Part shown: positions 33,208 to 44,163 of the stretch, piece by piece
Layout: every line of letters begins with the position of its first letter
Numbering within the stretch: the stretch's first letter is position 1
NCBI GenBank assembly: GCA_900546625.1
Contig: URDU01000005.1
Coordinates: 1-64,000 of the forward strand
Length of the DNA stretch: 64,000 nt
Direction: 5' to 3'
From: an uncultured Lachnobacterium sp.
GTDB lineage: Bacteria; Bacillota; Clostridia; Lachnospirales; Lachnospiraceae
Program-made: the position numbers and the translations under genes
Notes under the pieces: model-generated
Told to the model about the DNA's origin: nothing
Databases searched by the model: none
The model's input: the letters and a program-made list of their open reading frames with translations, nothing else

Positions 33208-36126
33208 TTATATAAGCTTTTCAACATTCTCAAAAAGATCTGCCGACTCCTTAATCATGTTTTCATTACCGATAACACATATGCTGTCCTTTTTAAGCAC
33301 TGCCTCTACAAGGTCTGCAAGCCTTCTGATATCCTCAGGCTGTGCATTTAATATCTCATCGCGCTCCTTTTGAATCTGCTCGTAGGTGATACCCTCAAGA
33401 TAGGCTGACAGTGATCTGCTGCCCTTTGCTTCCGGATTCATAGGTGTATCGAGTGCACTGAAGGTACCGATGATGTACTTGGTCATATCCCTCTCATCAG
33501 GTGAAAAGCTCTTTATATACTCAGGTATCCTGTCATAGACATCAAGTGTGTCTGAAAGGTTAGGGTCTCTGTATGAGACAAAGTAGCTTTCTCCGCTTCT
33601 AAGGAAGGTATTCATACAGCCGTAAGCACCGCCCTTTACCCTGACATTTATCCAGAGATAATCATAGCTTAGGATGATGCGCAGCAGTCTAAGTGCCCCG
33701 GTGTATTCATAGCCCTCGCAGACGAAATCACCTGTCTTTGCCACATATTGTATCTGTGATGCATCGACAAACGCTTCCTTTGCTGTATTAAAATGCACCT
33801 CTGCCTGCTTGCCTATAGCGCTCATTTTGTTAAATCCAGCTATAACTTTCTCCAATGAAGGCTTTGCATTGCCATATGCCTCGTTATTTCCGGTAAAGCT
33901 GATAAGCATTCTGTTTCTTGCAAACAGCTTTTTGGCTATTGCAGCAAGCTTATCCGATACTCTCTCCGGTGACTCTGAAAGCTCCTTTTCTATGCGGCAT
34001 ATAGAGCGGTAAAAGGCAATACCCTTTAGCTCGTCCTGATAAAGCGCGTAGCGTGAAAAGCTCGACATGCTTCGCATAGCTGCAACCAGATGTCCTGAGC
34101 TGCTCAGATTAGCCTGAAGTCTTGCCTTAATCTGTGCTACAAGCTCACCCAGTCTCTTTGTATCGGTAAAATCAGATGTAAGAAGCATCTGCTCCATAAG
34201 CTCAAGTGCTTTGCCCAGATTTTTTTCCAATACCTTAAGCTTCACCTCAAACTTGAACACAAAATTATTTCTATCTTTAATATCCGGGTGACTTGCAGTA
34301 CCTGTGCTGATTCCACCGGTATATATGTTGGTAGCATTGGCCAGGTCAGTGTAGCTGTACTTTTCGGTGCTCACCAGTCCGAGTGCGTTTGTGAAGAAGC
34401 CAAGATAGCCAAGCTCGCTCTGCTCAAAATCGCCTGCATCAAACAAAAATGATATATAGTCAATGCCGTTTGACTCTATGTCATGACGCACAACCTTTAC
34501 ATCCAAAAGCTCATCCTCGATGTTTGAAAAAGGCATTGCATTCTTTTTCATATCCGCTCTTGTAAGCATCGGAAGCTTGCGCAGATCCTCGTCTGACGAA
34601 GGCTCCTCCTGGTATTTCTTTAAATGCTCTGTATCCTCAACCAGCTTTTTAATCTCTTCATCTGAAAGAGATGCCTTGTAATCGGAAAGCTCCTTTGCCA
34701 GAGCCTCCTCCTTCTCATTGCCAAGACCACGCTTCGGCTTTACCGTGACAGATGATCCATGTGTATTGTCAAGCAGATATTCCTGTATGAGCTTTTCAAA
34801 GTAATCCGTATCAACAGCCCTTCGAAGCTTGGCAAAGGTATCAAGACACTCCAGATGTATAAAAGGCTTCATATCATCAAACAGCCAACTGTCTAAACAG
34901 TTTAATCCAAAAAGAAGTCCCTTAGGGAACTGTCCGAAATCAGCCTCCCTGAACTTGAACTCACTGCTGTTGATTCCTGCGAGCAGTGCTTCTTTATTAA
35001 TTCCTGTTTTAACAACCTCTTTAAGAGTGTTTTCTATAATACTTTCAAACTCATCTGCCTGAGATGCATTAGCATTCTTTGCCACAAAAGAGAATACCGG
35101 CTGCAGAATGCCCGCATCGTATGAGCCATACACATCATCACCGATTCCCGCATCTATCAATGCCTGCTTTACAGGTGCTCCCGGTGAGCTGACAAGTGCA
35201 TAGTCAAGCACATCAAAGGCCTGATAGAGCATCTTATCAAGTGTATCCCCCACTACACGGTTATAGGAAAGATATGTCTTATTCTCCTGTGAATCATCCA
35301 TAGTAATTGAATACTGTGCCTCAACATTCTTTATTTCATCAAACGCAGGCTGCTTATTAATTTCTGAATTAACTTTTTTATATTCATACTGGCTCAGATA
35401 TTCCTTATCCAGCCACTCAAGTCTCTCGACAACATCCATATCACCATACAGATAAATGTATGAATTGGATGGATGATAATACTTGTGGTAGAAATCCAGA
35501 TAGGCCTCATACGTAAGCTTCGGAATATACTCCGGATTGCCGCCTGAATCCTTGCTGTAGGTATTGTCCGGAAACAGTGAGCGGTAAATCTGACTTGAAA
35601 GCACCTCGTCAGGCGATGAGTATGCTCCCTTCATCTCATTGTACACCACTCCGTTTATCTTAAGCTCATCATCCTTGCCGGTAAGCTCGTAGTGCCAGCC
35701 CTCCTGCTTGAAAATCTCCTCGTACTTTGTGATATTCGGATTAAACACTGCATCCAGATACACATCCATAAGATTCTTAAAATCCTGATCATTGCAGCTT
35801 GCTACAGGATAAACCGTCTTGTCAGGGTATGTCATGGCATTTAAAAATGTATTGAGCGAGCCCTTTGCCAGCTCAATGAAGGGATCCTTTACCGGGAACT
35901 TCTTTGAACCGCAGAGCGTGGTATGCTCAATAATATGCGGCACACCCGTCTCATCCTCCGGCGGAGTCCTAAAGCCTATATAAAAGACCTTGTTATCATC
36001 ATTATTTGATAAAATGGCAATCCTTGCACCACTTTTTTTGTGTCTCAGAATGAATCCGTCCGACTGGACATCCTCCACTCTGTGCTCATCTAAAATCTCG
36101 TATTCAGCCAAATCGTGAATTGTCAT
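33208..36126 (-). CDS. M16C metallopeptidase (presequence protease/PreP-like)
   Basis: 972 residues, the full PreP/Cym1 length. The inverted zinc site HxxEH is in PHIIEHTTLCGS near residue 65, with the remote glutamate in the following helix, so the enzyme is likely active as a two-halves clam shell that cuts short peptides. The second half carries GLVSTEKYSYTDLANATNIY. The start is the ATG at 36126, with AGGAGG eight bases upstream; a TTG three bases earlier is in frame. It is cytoplasmic, with no signal peptide. Its role here is probably peptide turnover. Confidence 0.93.
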   Translation of the reverse strand: MTIHDLAEYEILDEHRVEDVQSDGFILRHKKSGARIAILSNNDDNKVFYIGFRTPPEDETGVPHIIEHTTLCGSKKFPVKDPFIELAKGSLNTFLNAMTYPDKTVYPVASCNDQDFKNLMDVYLDAVFNPNITKYEEIFKQEGWHYELTGKDDELKINGVVYNEMKGAYSSPDEVLSSQIYRSLFPDNTYSKDSGGNPEYIPKLTYEAYLDFYHKYYHPSNSYIYLYGDMDVVERLEWLDKEYLSQYEYKKVNSEINKQPAFDEIKNVEAQYSITMDDSQENKTYLSYNRVVGDTLDKMLYQAFDVLDYALVSSPGAPVKQALIDAGIGDDVYGSYDAGILQPVFSFVAKNANASQADEFESIIENTLKEVVKTGINKEALLAGINSSEFKFREADFGQFPKGLLFGLNCLDSWLFDDMKPFIHLECLDTFAKLRRAVDTDYFEKLIQEYLLDNTHGSSVTVKPKRGLGNEKEEALAKELSDYKASLSDEEIKKLVEDTEHLKKYQEEPSSDEDLRKLPMLTRADMKKNAMPFSNIEDELLDVKVVRHDIESNGIDYISFLFDAGDFEQSELGYLGFFTNALGLVSTEKYSYTDLANATNIYTGGISTGTASHPDIKDRNNFVFKFEVKLKVLEKNLGKALELMEQMLLTSDFTDTKRLGELVAQIKARLQANLSSSGHLVAAMRSMSSFSRYALYQDELKGIAFYRSICRIEKELSESPERVSDKLAAIAKKLFARNRMLISFTGNNEAYGNAKPSLEKVIAGFNKMSAIGKQAEVHFNTAKEAFVDASQIQYVAKTGDFVCEGYEYTGALRLLRIILSYDYLWINVRVKGGAYGCMNTFLRSGESYFVSYRDPNLSDTLDVYDRIPEYIKSFSPDERDMTKYIIGTFSALDTPMNPEAKGSRSLSAYLEGITYEQIQKERDEILNAQPEDIRRLADLVEAVLKKDSICVIGNENMIKESADLFENVEKLI

Positions 36127-36259
36127 CAAATATTCCTCCTAAAATGCGATGATGTTAGTATACCACATTTTTACATATTATAGTTAAATTATAAGTATAT
36201 TTACCTCAAAAATTCTTTTAAAAGCATATTTTGCAACATCAGGCTTTCAAAGCCTTGCT

Positions 36260-37156
36260 CTATGCTCCTGTTTGAATATTAACATCCATCTGAGGAAACG
36301 GAATTTCAATGTTATTTTTATCAAATGCTGTTTTAATTTCTTCTGTAAGTTGCCATTTTGTGTTCCAGTAATCCTCATTCTTCACCCAGATTCTCGCACC
36401 AAGCTCTATTGCAGAATCCTGCAGTTCGCTCACAAACACATTGCTAGGCTCATCACGAAGCATCTTATCTGCTGATGTGACAACAGACTCAAGCACGCTC
36501 TTCGCAAAGGCTAAATCTGTGCTATAAGATACTGTCACTCTCAAATCAAGCATCCTCTTATCCATCATAGATACATTTGTGATACACGAATCAGCAAGCT
36601 TTCCGTTTGGTATCATAACCATCTTGTTGTCTATGGTCAGAAGCCTTGTGTAAAACAGATTTATGTCCTTTACAGTGCCCTCTGTACCACTAGAGCCGTC
36701 AACTATGTAATCGCCCACACTAAACGGCTTCATCAAAAGGATGAGCACGCCTCCTGCGAAATTGGACAGGCTGCCCTGCAATGCCATACCTACAGTAAGA
36801 CCGGCAGAGCCAAGAACCGCTATTACAGAGCCGGTCGCCACACCAAAGCCCGAAAGCAGCGCCATGACAAGGATAAAATACAAAAAGTATTTAATAACAT
36901 TTGCTAGAAATGATGCCACTGCAGCGTCCATTCTGCTTTTATCAAATCCTTTTTTAATTATTTTTACGATTGATTTAATCACCTTTATGCCGATAAGCAA
37001 TATCACTATCGCAACAACAAGCTGCACGAGAAAGCTGATAAGCGATGGCATATATTTTTCCAGATATGTCTTTACAATGCCCGGATTTTCGATAACCTGC
37101 TGTACCTCGGTATTTGCAACCGGCACTGATACTTCACCAAGAATTTGTCTAATCAT
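36260..37156 (-). CDS. Small-conductance mechanosensitive channel (MscS family)
   Basis: 298 residues. Three membrane helices: about 37-60, 68-100 and a pore helix near 104-125 with the Ala/Gly-rich GSAGLTVGMALQGSLSNFAG. The beta domain holds MKPFSVGDYIVDG and TRLLTIDNKMVMIPNG, typical of MscS. A cytoplasmic vestibule follows. It should open under hypo-osmotic shock. ATAGGAGA is before the ATG. A serA terminator separates it from the biosynthetic operon. Confidence 0.95.
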   Translation of the reverse strand: MIRQILGEVSVPVANTEVQQVIENPGIVKTYLEKYMPSLISFLVQLVVAIVILLIGIKVIKSIVKIIKKGFDKSRMDAAVASFLANVIKYFLYFILVMALLSGFGVATGSVIAVLGSAGLTVGMALQGSLSNFAGGVLILLMKPFSVGDYIVDGSSGTEGTVKDINLFYTRLLTIDNKMVMIPNGKLADSCITNVSMMDKRMLDLRVTVSYSTDLAFAKSVLESVVTSADKMLRDEPSNVFVSELQDSAIELGARIWVKNEDYWNTKWQLTEEIKTAFDKNNIEIPFPQMDVNIQTGA

Positions 37157-37189
37157 ATAATCTCCTATATATTTCCTTATAACCCACTA

Positions 37190-37214
37190 AATCCCCCATA
37201 TATAATATGGGGGA
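37190..37214 (-). terminator. Terminator after serA
   Basis: A perfect 11-pair stem (ATCCCCCATAT against ATATGGGGGAT) with a three-base loop. On the minus strand it is followed by TTAGTGGG, so the T-run is weak. Confidence 0.6.
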
Positions 37215-37241
37215 TCAGTATGTAAATCAAATATTAATTCA

Positions 37242-38405
37242 CTATTTAATTACTCTCACTCTGAGTACTCCGTCTATAGCAGAAAGCTTCTCAACGGTAG
37301 AAGCATCGATAGCTGAATCAAGATCAAGAAGTGAATATGCATAGTCACCCTTGCCCTTGTTTGTCAGATCAGACACATTGATATCAGCCTCACCGAGAGC
37401 TGTTGTAATCTGTCCAATCATACCCTTTACATTCTTGTGAAGGATTCCGACTCTGCCTGAAGCTGTGCATGCACCCATGCTGCAGTCAGGGAAGTTTACT
37501 GAGTGAACGATATTACCATTCTCTAAGTAATCTCTTAACTCCTTGACAGCCATAACAGCACAATTGTCCTCTGACTCTGCTGTAGATGCTCCAAGATGAG
37601 GTGTTACGATGCAGCCCTTTGCTCCAACAGTTGTGTTGTTAGGGAAATCTGAAACGTATTTTTTAATCTTTCCCTTTGCAAGTGCATCTACCATAGCCTC
37701 CTCATCCACGAGAAGATCTCTGGCAAAGTTTAATACGATAGCAGTCGGCTTCATCATTGCAATGGCATCAGCGTTTATCATCTTCTTTGTTGAATCAAGA
37801 AGAGGTACATGGATTGTGATGAAATCACAGTTCTTGTAGATATCCTCAACATTGCTGATATGCTTAACGCTTCTTGAAAGGTTCCATGCAGCATTTACTG
37901 AGATGTATGGATCATATCCGTAAACATCCATGCCCATATGTACGGCAGCATTTGCAACAAGTACACCGATGGCTCCAAGTCCGATAACACCGAGCTTCTT
38001 GCCTGAAATCTCTGTTCCGGCAAAGTTCTTTTTCTGCTTCTCGGCTGTCTTTGCGATATTCTCATCATTCTGGTTTGCAAGACACCAGTCGATACCTCCA
38101 ACGATATCTCTTGATGCATAAAGCATTCCTGCAAACACAAGCTCCTTAACACCGTTTGCATTGGCTCCCGGTGTGTTGAATACAACGATTCCATGCTCTG
38201 CACACTTGTCAAGCGGGATATTGTTTACTCCGGCTCCTGCTCTTGCTACTGCAAGCACCTTATCACCAAGCTCCATATCGTGCATAGCGGCACTTCTTAC
38301 AAGTGCTGCATCTGCATCCTTAATATCATCAACCTTTTTATAATCGTCAGAGAAGAGGTCAAGACCTACTCCTGCGATTGGGTTTAAGCATGTGTAATTG
38401 AACAT
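37242..38405 (-). CDS. serA: D-3-phosphoglycerate dehydrogenase
   Basis: 387 residues. The NAD-binding core has GLGAIGVLVANAAVHMG and the substrate-side VRSAAM and RAGAGVNNIP. VTPHLGAST carries the catalytic His region. The last 75 residues form an ACT domain (GQITTALGEADINVSDL), which usually gives serine feedback. It converts 3-phosphoglycerate to 3-phosphohydroxypyruvate, the first step of serine synthesis. Its ATG overlaps the serC stop by one base (TAATG). Confidence 0.95.
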   Translation of the reverse strand: MFNYTCLNPIAGVGLDLFSDDYKKVDDIKDADAALVRSAAMHDMELGDKVLAVARAGAGVNNIPLDKCAEHGIVVFNTPGANANGVKELVFAGMLYASRDIVGGIDWCLANQNDENIAKTAEKQKKNFAGTEISGKKLGVIGLGAIGVLVANAAVHMGMDVYGYDPYISVNAAWNLSRSVKHISNVEDIYKNCDFITIHVPLLDSTKKMINADAIAMMKPTAIVLNFARDLLVDEEAMVDALAKGKIKKYVSDFPNNTTVGAKGCIVTPHLGASTAESEDNCAVMAVKELRDYLENGNIVHSVNFPDCSMGACTASGRVGILHKNVKGMIGQITTALGEADINVSDLTNKGKGDYAYSLLDLDSAIDASTVEKLSAIDGVLRVRVIK

Positions 38406-39487
38406 TATGCATTCTCCTCCTCAAACTTCTTCATAAACTCTACAAGCTTCTCAACGCCCTCTTTTGGCATAGCATTGTAGATAGATGCTCTCATTCCGCC
38501 AACTGTACGGTGTCCTTTAAGGTTTACAAAGCCGGCTGCAGTTGCTTCCTTTACAAACTTGGCATCAAGCTCTGCATCTCCTGTTACAAACGGAACATTC
38601 ATGAGTGATCTGTCCTCTTTTCTTACTGTTCCCTTAAAGAGCTTGCTCTGATCAAGGAAATCGTAGAGAATCTTGGCTTTCTCCTCATTTCTCTCCTTCA
38701 TAACTGAAAGACCGCCCATCTTCTTGAGCCATTTGAATACCTTGCCACAGATATAAATGCCGTAGCATGGTGGTGTATTGTAAAGAGAGTCATTATCGGC
38801 CTGAGTCTTCCACTTGAGCATGGTTGGTGTGCCAGGGAGACAATCATCTGTGATAAGGTCCTCTCTGATAATTGCTATAACAACTCCGGCAGGTCCCACA
38901 TTCTTCTGTACTCCGCCATAGATAACAGCATATTTTGATACATCTACAGGCTCTGATAAGAAGCATGAAGAAACATCAGCTACAAGGTTCTTTCCCTTTG
39001 TGTTAGGAAGCTTCTTGTACTTTGTTCCGTAGATAGTATTGTTCTCGCAGATGTATACATAGTCCATATCATCTGTGATTGGTAAATCTGAGCAGTCAGG
39101 TATGTATGAGAAGGTCTCATCTGCTGACGAAGCAAGCTCTACGGCATCTCCGTAAATCTTAGCCTCGGCAAAGGCCTTTTTAGCCCACTGACCTGTGATA
39201 ATGTATCCTGCTTTTTTATTTTTCATAAGGTTCATAGGTACCTCAGCGAAGAACTGTGAAGCACCACCCTGAAGGAAAAGCACCTTGTAATTGTCAGGTA
39301 TATTCATAAGCTCACGGAGATCCTTCTCGGCATCCTTGATGATGTCATCAAACCATTTTGATCTGTGGCTCATCTCCATAACCGACATTCCGCTTCCCTT
39401 ATAATCCATCATCTCTGCTGCTGCTTCCTGCAATACCTCCTCAGGTAAAACTGCAGGTCCTGCTGAAAAATTGTAAACTCTACTCAC
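38405..39487 (-). CDS. serC: Phosphoserine aminotransferase
   Basis: 360 residues from a GTG start at 39487, chosen because AGGAGG lies eight bases upstream and gives the usual N-terminus MSRVYNFSAGPAVLP. A longer frame reading back into ilvB lacks support. The PLP lysine is expected in the segment around YGGVQKNVGPAG. The enzyme transaminates 3-phosphohydroxypyruvate to phosphoserine using glutamate. The ribosome site lies inside the end of ilvB. Confidence 0.95.
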   Translation of the reverse strand: MSRVYNFSAGPAVLPEEVLQEAAAEMMDYKGSGMSVMEMSHRSKWFDDIIKDAEKDLRELMNIPDNYKVLFLQGGASQFFAEVPMNLMKNKKAGYIITGQWAKKAFAEAKIYGDAVELASSADETFSYIPDCSDLPITDDMDYVYICENNTIYGTKYKKLPNTKGKNLVADVSSCFLSEPVDVSKYAVIYGGVQKNVGPAGVVIAIIREDLITDDCLPGTPTMLKWKTQADNDSLYNTPPCYGIYICGKVFKWLKKMGGLSVMKERNEEKAKILYDFLDQSKLFKGTVRKEDRSLMNVPFVTGDAELDAKFVKEATAAGFVNLKGHRTVGGMRASIYNAMPKEGVEKLVEFMKKFEEENA

Positions 39488-39488
39488 T

Positions 39489-41177
39489 CTAATTTCCTCC
39501 TTGTGTCGCATTGTAGTCCTCTTCATCGAAAGACTCGTCGATAGGCTTGCCCGGTGCAACCATAGGCCATACCTTGTCATCTGAATCAATGATACAATCG
39601 ATGACAAACGGTGTCTTGCTCTTTAAGGCATCTGCAAATGCTTTTTCAAATTCTTCCTGGGTCTTAACACGTCGTGCAGTGGCTCCCATTGCCTCTGAAA
39701 GCTTTACATAATCCACACCATCATCAAGTACGGTTGCCGAGTAATGCTTCTCGTAAAAAAGAGTCTGCCACTGGCGTACCATTCCAAGTACATGGTTGTT
39801 TATTATAACCTCTATAAGAGGAAGCTTTTCTCTTGAAGCTGTTGCAAGCTCGTTCATGTTCATTCTGAAGCATCCGTCACCTGCAATATTTACTACAGTC
39901 CTGTCAGGATTGGCTGTCTGGGCACCGATTGCAGCACCGAGACCGTATCCCATGGTACCAAGACCACCCGATGTAAGAAGTGTTCTTGGCTTGCTGTATT
40001 TGTAATACTGGGCTGCCCACATCTGATGCTGACCGACCTCAGTAACCATTATAGCATTTCCTTTTGTCATTTCATAGATTTTTTCAATAACAAATGGTCC
40101 GCTAAGTCCCTCTTTGTGATATGTAAGAGGAAAAGTCTTTGCATATGCAAGCACATGCTCAACCCATGAATTGTGGTCAAGCTGTGTGAGCTTTTCGTTG
40201 ATGCATGTAAGGATTTCCTTCACATCGCCTATAACACTTGATGTAACACGGATATTTTTATTAATCTCTGCTGCGTCTACATCAAACTGTAATATCTTGG
40301 CCTGGTCTGCAAACTTTTTAGGATTGCCAAGCACTCTGTCCGAAAAACGTGTACCAATCGCAATCAGAAGGTCGCACTCCGAAACTCCAAGGTTTGAGGT
40401 CTTTGTGCCGTGCATACCAAGCATGCCTGTGTAGTTATCACTTGTGCCGTCATATGCGCCCTTGCCCATCAGTGTATCGCAAACCGGTGCATTCACCTTG
40501 TCTACAAACTCCTTAAGCTCTTTGCTTGCTCCGGAGAGAACCACTCCGCCTCCAACAAATATATATGGCTTTTTTGATGCTTTTATGAGTTCAATTGCAT
40601 TATCAATATCACTGTCTGTAATTGTTTCCGTCACACGCTCAGGGAGCTTTATCTCCTGCTTGGTGTACTCTACCAGATCTGCCGTAACATTCTTTGGAAT
40701 ATCCACAAGCACAGGACCCGGTCTGCCTTTTCTTGCTATGTCAAAGGCTCTGCGTATTGTATCCGCAAGCTTCTCGACATCCTTTACAATAAAGCTGTAT
40801 TTGGTTACAGGTGTTGTAATTCCGGCAATATCTATCTCCTGAAAGCTGTCCTTTCCAAGTAACGAGACTCCGACATTACATGTGATTGCGACAATCGGAA
40901 TCGAATCCATGTAGGCTGTCGAAATTCCTGTGACAAGGTTTGTCGCGCCCGGTCCGCTTGTAGCCAGACAGACGCCAACCTTTCCGGTGCTTCTCGCATA
41001 GCCGTCGGCCGCATGGCTCGCTCCCTGCTCATGGGAGGTCAGCACATGCTTAATTTCCGGATGCTTGTAGAGCTCGTCATAGACATTAAGGATGGCTCCT
41101 CCCGGATAACCGAATACTGTGTCAACACCCTGTTCTTTTAAGCATTCTATAATAACCTGTGATCCTGTTAACTGCAT
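39489..41177 (-). CDS. ilvB: Acetolactate synthase, large (catalytic) subunit
   Basis: 562 residues, full length. Catalytic Glu50 lies in TSHEQGASHAADGYAR, and the ThDP pyrophosphate motif is GDGCFRMNMNELATA. It condenses two pyruvates to acetolactate, or pyruvate with 2-oxobutyrate. No ilvN/ilvH regulatory subunit gene is in the window, so that subunit is encoded elsewhere or missing. Start codon ATG with AGAGG upstream. It lies in the order leuB-ilvD-ilvB-serC-serA. Confidence 0.96.
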   Translation of the reverse strand: MQLTGSQVIIECLKEQGVDTVFGYPGGAILNVYDELYKHPEIKHVLTSHEQGASHAADGYARSTGKVGVCLATSGPGATNLVTGISTAYMDSIPIVAITCNVGVSLLGKDSFQEIDIAGITTPVTKYSFIVKDVEKLADTIRRAFDIARKGRPGPVLVDIPKNVTADLVEYTKQEIKLPERVTETITDSDIDNAIELIKASKKPYIFVGGGVVLSGASKELKEFVDKVNAPVCDTLMGKGAYDGTSDNYTGMLGMHGTKTSNLGVSECDLLIAIGTRFSDRVLGNPKKFADQAKILQFDVDAAEINKNIRVTSSVIGDVKEILTCINEKLTQLDHNSWVEHVLAYAKTFPLTYHKEGLSGPFVIEKIYEMTKGNAIMVTEVGQHQMWAAQYYKYSKPRTLLTSGGLGTMGYGLGAAIGAQTANPDRTVVNIAGDGCFRMNMNELATASREKLPLIEVIINNHVLGMVRQWQTLFYEKHYSATVLDDGVDYVKLSEAMGATARRVKTQEEFEKAFADALKSKTPFVIDCIIDSDDKVWPMVAPGKPIDESFDEEDYNATQGGN

Positions 41178-41268
41178 CTTGTATTCCTCTTTTTCTTATA
41201 CGAATCCTTTACCTTTATGATAATACGTAAAAGCCTTATTCGTACTGAATTTTCTATCAAAATATATA

Positions 41269-42948
41269 CTACGCGTTCTGCTCGCCCGGAAGTGCAAGGA
41301 TGGCTCCTCTGTTTCCTGATGTAACAAGCGATGCGTATCTCTTCAAATAGCCTGTTGTAACCTTCGGCTCTCTAGGCTGCCACTTTGCCTTACGCTCGGC
41401 AAGCACCTCATCTGACACATCAAGCTCAAGCTTCATGTTTGGAATATCAATCTTTATGATATCTCCCTCTTCAACCAAAGCGATTGGTCCGCCTACTGCG
41501 GCCTCAGGTGAAACATGACCTATCGAAGCTCCTCTTGAAGCTCCTGAGAAACGTCCGTCTGTGATAAGAGCTACAGAGCTTCCAAGTCCCATTCCTGCAA
41601 TAGCAGATGTAGGATTAAGCATCTCTCTCATTCCAGGGCCGCCCTTTGGTCCCTCGTATCTGATGACAACCACATCACCCTCTACGATCTTGCCGCCCTT
41701 TATTGCTGCAATTGCATCCTCCTCGCAGTCGAATACTCTTGCCGGACCCTCATGAACCATCATCTCATCGACAACTGCCGAACGCTTTACAACAGAGCCG
41801 TCCGGAGCCAGATTTCCTTTAAGCACTGCAAGTCCGCCGGTCTTTGAATATGGATTGTCTACCGGTCTGATAACCTCAGGGTCTCTGTTTACTGCATTCT
41901 TTATATTCTCTCCAACTGTCTTTCCTGTAACAGTCATACAGTCTGTATTTAAAAGTCCGATATCAGCAAGCTCTTTCATGACAGCCCACACACCGCCGGC
42001 CTCGTTTAAGTCCTCCATATATGTAGGGCCTGCCGGAGCAAGGTGGCAGAGGTTTGGTGTCTTCTCGCTGATCGGGTTTGCAAAGCTGATATCAAAATCA
42101 AAGCCAATCTCATGAGCGATAGCCGGAAGATGAAGCATAGAGTTTGTAGAGCAGCCGAGTGCCATATCAACTGTGAGTGCATTCATGATTGCATCCTTTG
42201 TGATGATATCTCTTGCCTTGATACCCTTGTTGTACATATCCATAACAGCCATTCCCGCATGCTTTGCAAGACGGATACGCTCTGAATATACAGCAGGGAT
42301 TGTTCCGTTTCCGCGAAGTCCCATGCCGAGAGCCTCTGTAAGACAGTTCATGGAGTTGGCTGTGTACATTCCTGAGCATGAACCGCAGGTAGGGCATACC
42401 TTGTTCTCATACTCACATACATCATCCTCAGTCATAGTACCTGCTGCGTATGAGCCGACAGCCTCAAACATTGATGAAAGGCTTCTCTTTCTGCCCTTTA
42501 CATGGCCTGCAAGCATTGGACCGCCTGATACAAATACTGTAGGCAGATTGAGACGTGCAGCCGCCATCAGAAGGCCCGGCACGTTCTTGTCACAGTTTGG
42601 AACCATTACAAGTGCATCGAACTGATGAGCGATTGCCATACACTCTGTAGAATCAGCGATCAGATCTCTTGTGACAAGGGAATATTTCATACCCACATGT
42701 CCCATCGCAATACCATCGCATACTGCGATTGCAGGAAATACTACAGGCACTCCGCCTGCCTCTGCAACTCCAAGCTTTACAGCCTCAACGATTTTGTCTA
42801 TATTCATATGTCCCGGAACAATCTCATTGAATGAGCTTACGATTCCGACCATAGGCTTTTTCATTTCCTCCGGTGTAAAACCAAGAGCATTAAATAAACT
42901 TCTTGCCGGTGCCTGCTGCATTCCGGCTCTTGCGTTATCACTTATCAT
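41269..42948 (-). CDS. ilvD: Dihydroxy-acid dehydratase
   Basis: 559 residues. Cysteine ligands of the Fe-S cluster lie in [10 protein letters not shown] and [21 protein letters not shown]; the conserved C-terminal [20 protein letters not shown] is present. It removes water from dihydroxy-acids in valine, isoleucine and pantothenate synthesis. AAGGAGA is eight bases before the ATG. It follows leuB by 114 bases. Confidence 0.97.
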   Translation of the reverse strand: MISDNARAGMQQAPARSLFNALGFTPEEMKKPMVGIVSSFNEIVPGHMNIDKIVEAVKLGVAEAGGVPVVFPAIAVCDGIAMGHVGMKYSLVTRDLIADSTECMAIAHQFDALVMVPNCDKNVPGLLMAAARLNLPTVFVSGGPMLAGHVKGRKRSLSSMFEAVGSYAAGTMTEDDVCEYENKVCPTCGSCSGMYTANSMNCLTEALGMGLRGNGTIPAVYSERIRLAKHAGMAVMDMYNKGIKARDIITKDAIMNALTVDMALGCSTNSMLHLPAIAHEIGFDFDISFANPISEKTPNLCHLAPAGPTYMEDLNEAGGVWAVMKELADIGLLNTDCMTVTGKTVGENIKNAVNRDPEVIRPVDNPYSKTGGLAVLKGNLAPDGSVVKRSAVVDEMMVHEGPARVFDCEEDAIAAIKGGKIVEGDVVVIRYEGPKGGPGMREMLNPTSAIAGMGLGSSVALITDGRFSGASRGASIGHVSPEAAVGGPIALVEEGDIIKIDIPNMKLELDVSDEVLAERKAKWQPREPKVTTGYLKRYASLVTSGNRGAILALPGEQNA

Positions 42949-43062
42949 CTTTTATCTCCTTATTTATCTTCCGATTATTCTTTGTGCACTTCATCACCAC
43001 TACCATATATCCAGTGGTTTGCACATCTATAACCTATCAGCTGTCTCTCTTAATTCTTAAAG

Positions 43063-44163
43063 CTACACACGCTCTGCGATGAGATCACCCATCTGTGCTG
43101 TGCCGACCTGTGTGATACCCTCTGTAGTCTCACCCGGCTGTGGCATAATATCGATTGTCCTGTAGCCCTCCTTAAGCACCTGCTTTACAGCATCCTCGAT
43201 TGCCTGTGCTTCCTTGTCCAGATCAAATGAATAGCGAAGCATCATGGCTGCTGAAAGGATTGTTGCGATAGGGTTTGCAATGCCCTTTCCTGCAATATCA
43301 GGAGCAGATCCGCCACTTGGCTCGTAAAGTCCGAATTTTGTATCGTTAAGGCTTGCAGATGAAAGCATACCGATTGAGCCAGTCACCATACTTGCTTCAT
43401 CTGATAAAATATCGCCGAACATGTTCTCTGTGAGGATAACATCAAACTGCTTAGGATCCTTGACAAGCTGCATTGCACAGTTATCAACAAGCATATGCTC
43501 GTATGTAACCTCCGGATAATCCTTTGCAACCTCCTCGACGATTTTTCTCCATAATCTTGAAGAATCAAGTACATTCGCCTTATCTACGGATGTGACCTTT
43601 TTTCTTCTCTTCATGGCTATATCAAAGCCTCGCTTTGCGATTCTTCTTATTTCGTTCTCATTGTATGTCAGTGTATCTGTGGCTGTAACAACTCCGTCCA
43701 CCTCTTTTGTCTCTCTGGCTCCGAAGTACAGGCCTCCCGTAAGCTCACGCATAATCATCATATCAAAACCGTCTCCGATGATATCAGCGCGGAGCGGACA
43801 TGCTGCCGCAAGCTCCTTGTACAGATATGCAGGTCTAAGGTTTGCAAACAGATTGAGTGACTTTCTAAGCTTTAAAAGTCCTGCCTCCGGGCGAAGCTCA
43901 GGAGCCAGCTTGTACCACGGTGATGTAGCTGTGTTGCCGCCGATCGACCCCATCAGCACTGCATCTGAATCAAGAGCAGTCGCAATAGCCTCATCTGTAA
44001 GAGGAACACCTGTTGCATCAATTGAGCAACCACCCATCAGGATATCTGTGTAGTTGAAGCTGTGTCCATACTTATCTGCTATCTTATCCAATACCTTCTT
44101 TGCCTCAGCGACTATCTCCGGTCCGATTCCGTCTCCGGAAATTACACCAACTTTATATTCCAT
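43063..44163 (-). CDS. leuB: 3-isopropylmalate dehydrogenase
   Basis: 366 residues. The family pattern is clear: the opening GVISGDGIGPEIVAEAKKVL, the substrate loop LLKLRKSLNLFANLRPA, and NMFGDILSDEASMVTGSIGM for metal and NAD. It oxidises 3-isopropylmalate in leucine synthesis. The usual partners leuA, leuC and leuD are not adjacent; instead ilvD follows. AGAGG precedes the ATG. Confidence 0.96.
   Translation of the reverse strand: MEYKVGVISGDGIGPEIVAEAKKVLDKIADKYGHSFNYTDILMGGCSIDATGVPLTDEAIATALDSDAVLMGSIGGNTATSPWYKLAPELRPEAGLLKLRKSLNLFANLRPAYLYKELAAACPLRADIIGDGFDMMIMRELTGGLYFGARETKEVDGVVTATDTLTYNENEIRRIAKRGFDIAMKRRKKVTSVDKANVLDSSRLWRKIVEEVAKDYPEVTYEHMLVDNCAMQLVKDPKQFDVILTENMFGDILSDEASMVTGSIGMLSSASLNDTKFGLYEPSGGSAPDIAGKGIANPIATILSAAMMLRYSFDLDKEAQAIEDAVKQVLKEGYRTIDIMPQPGETTEGITQVGTAQMGDLIAERV

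Noticed and set aside
36241..36255. AGGCTTTCAAAGCCT palindrome as an MscS terminator
   Set aside because: The stem is short and no T-run follows on the minus strand.
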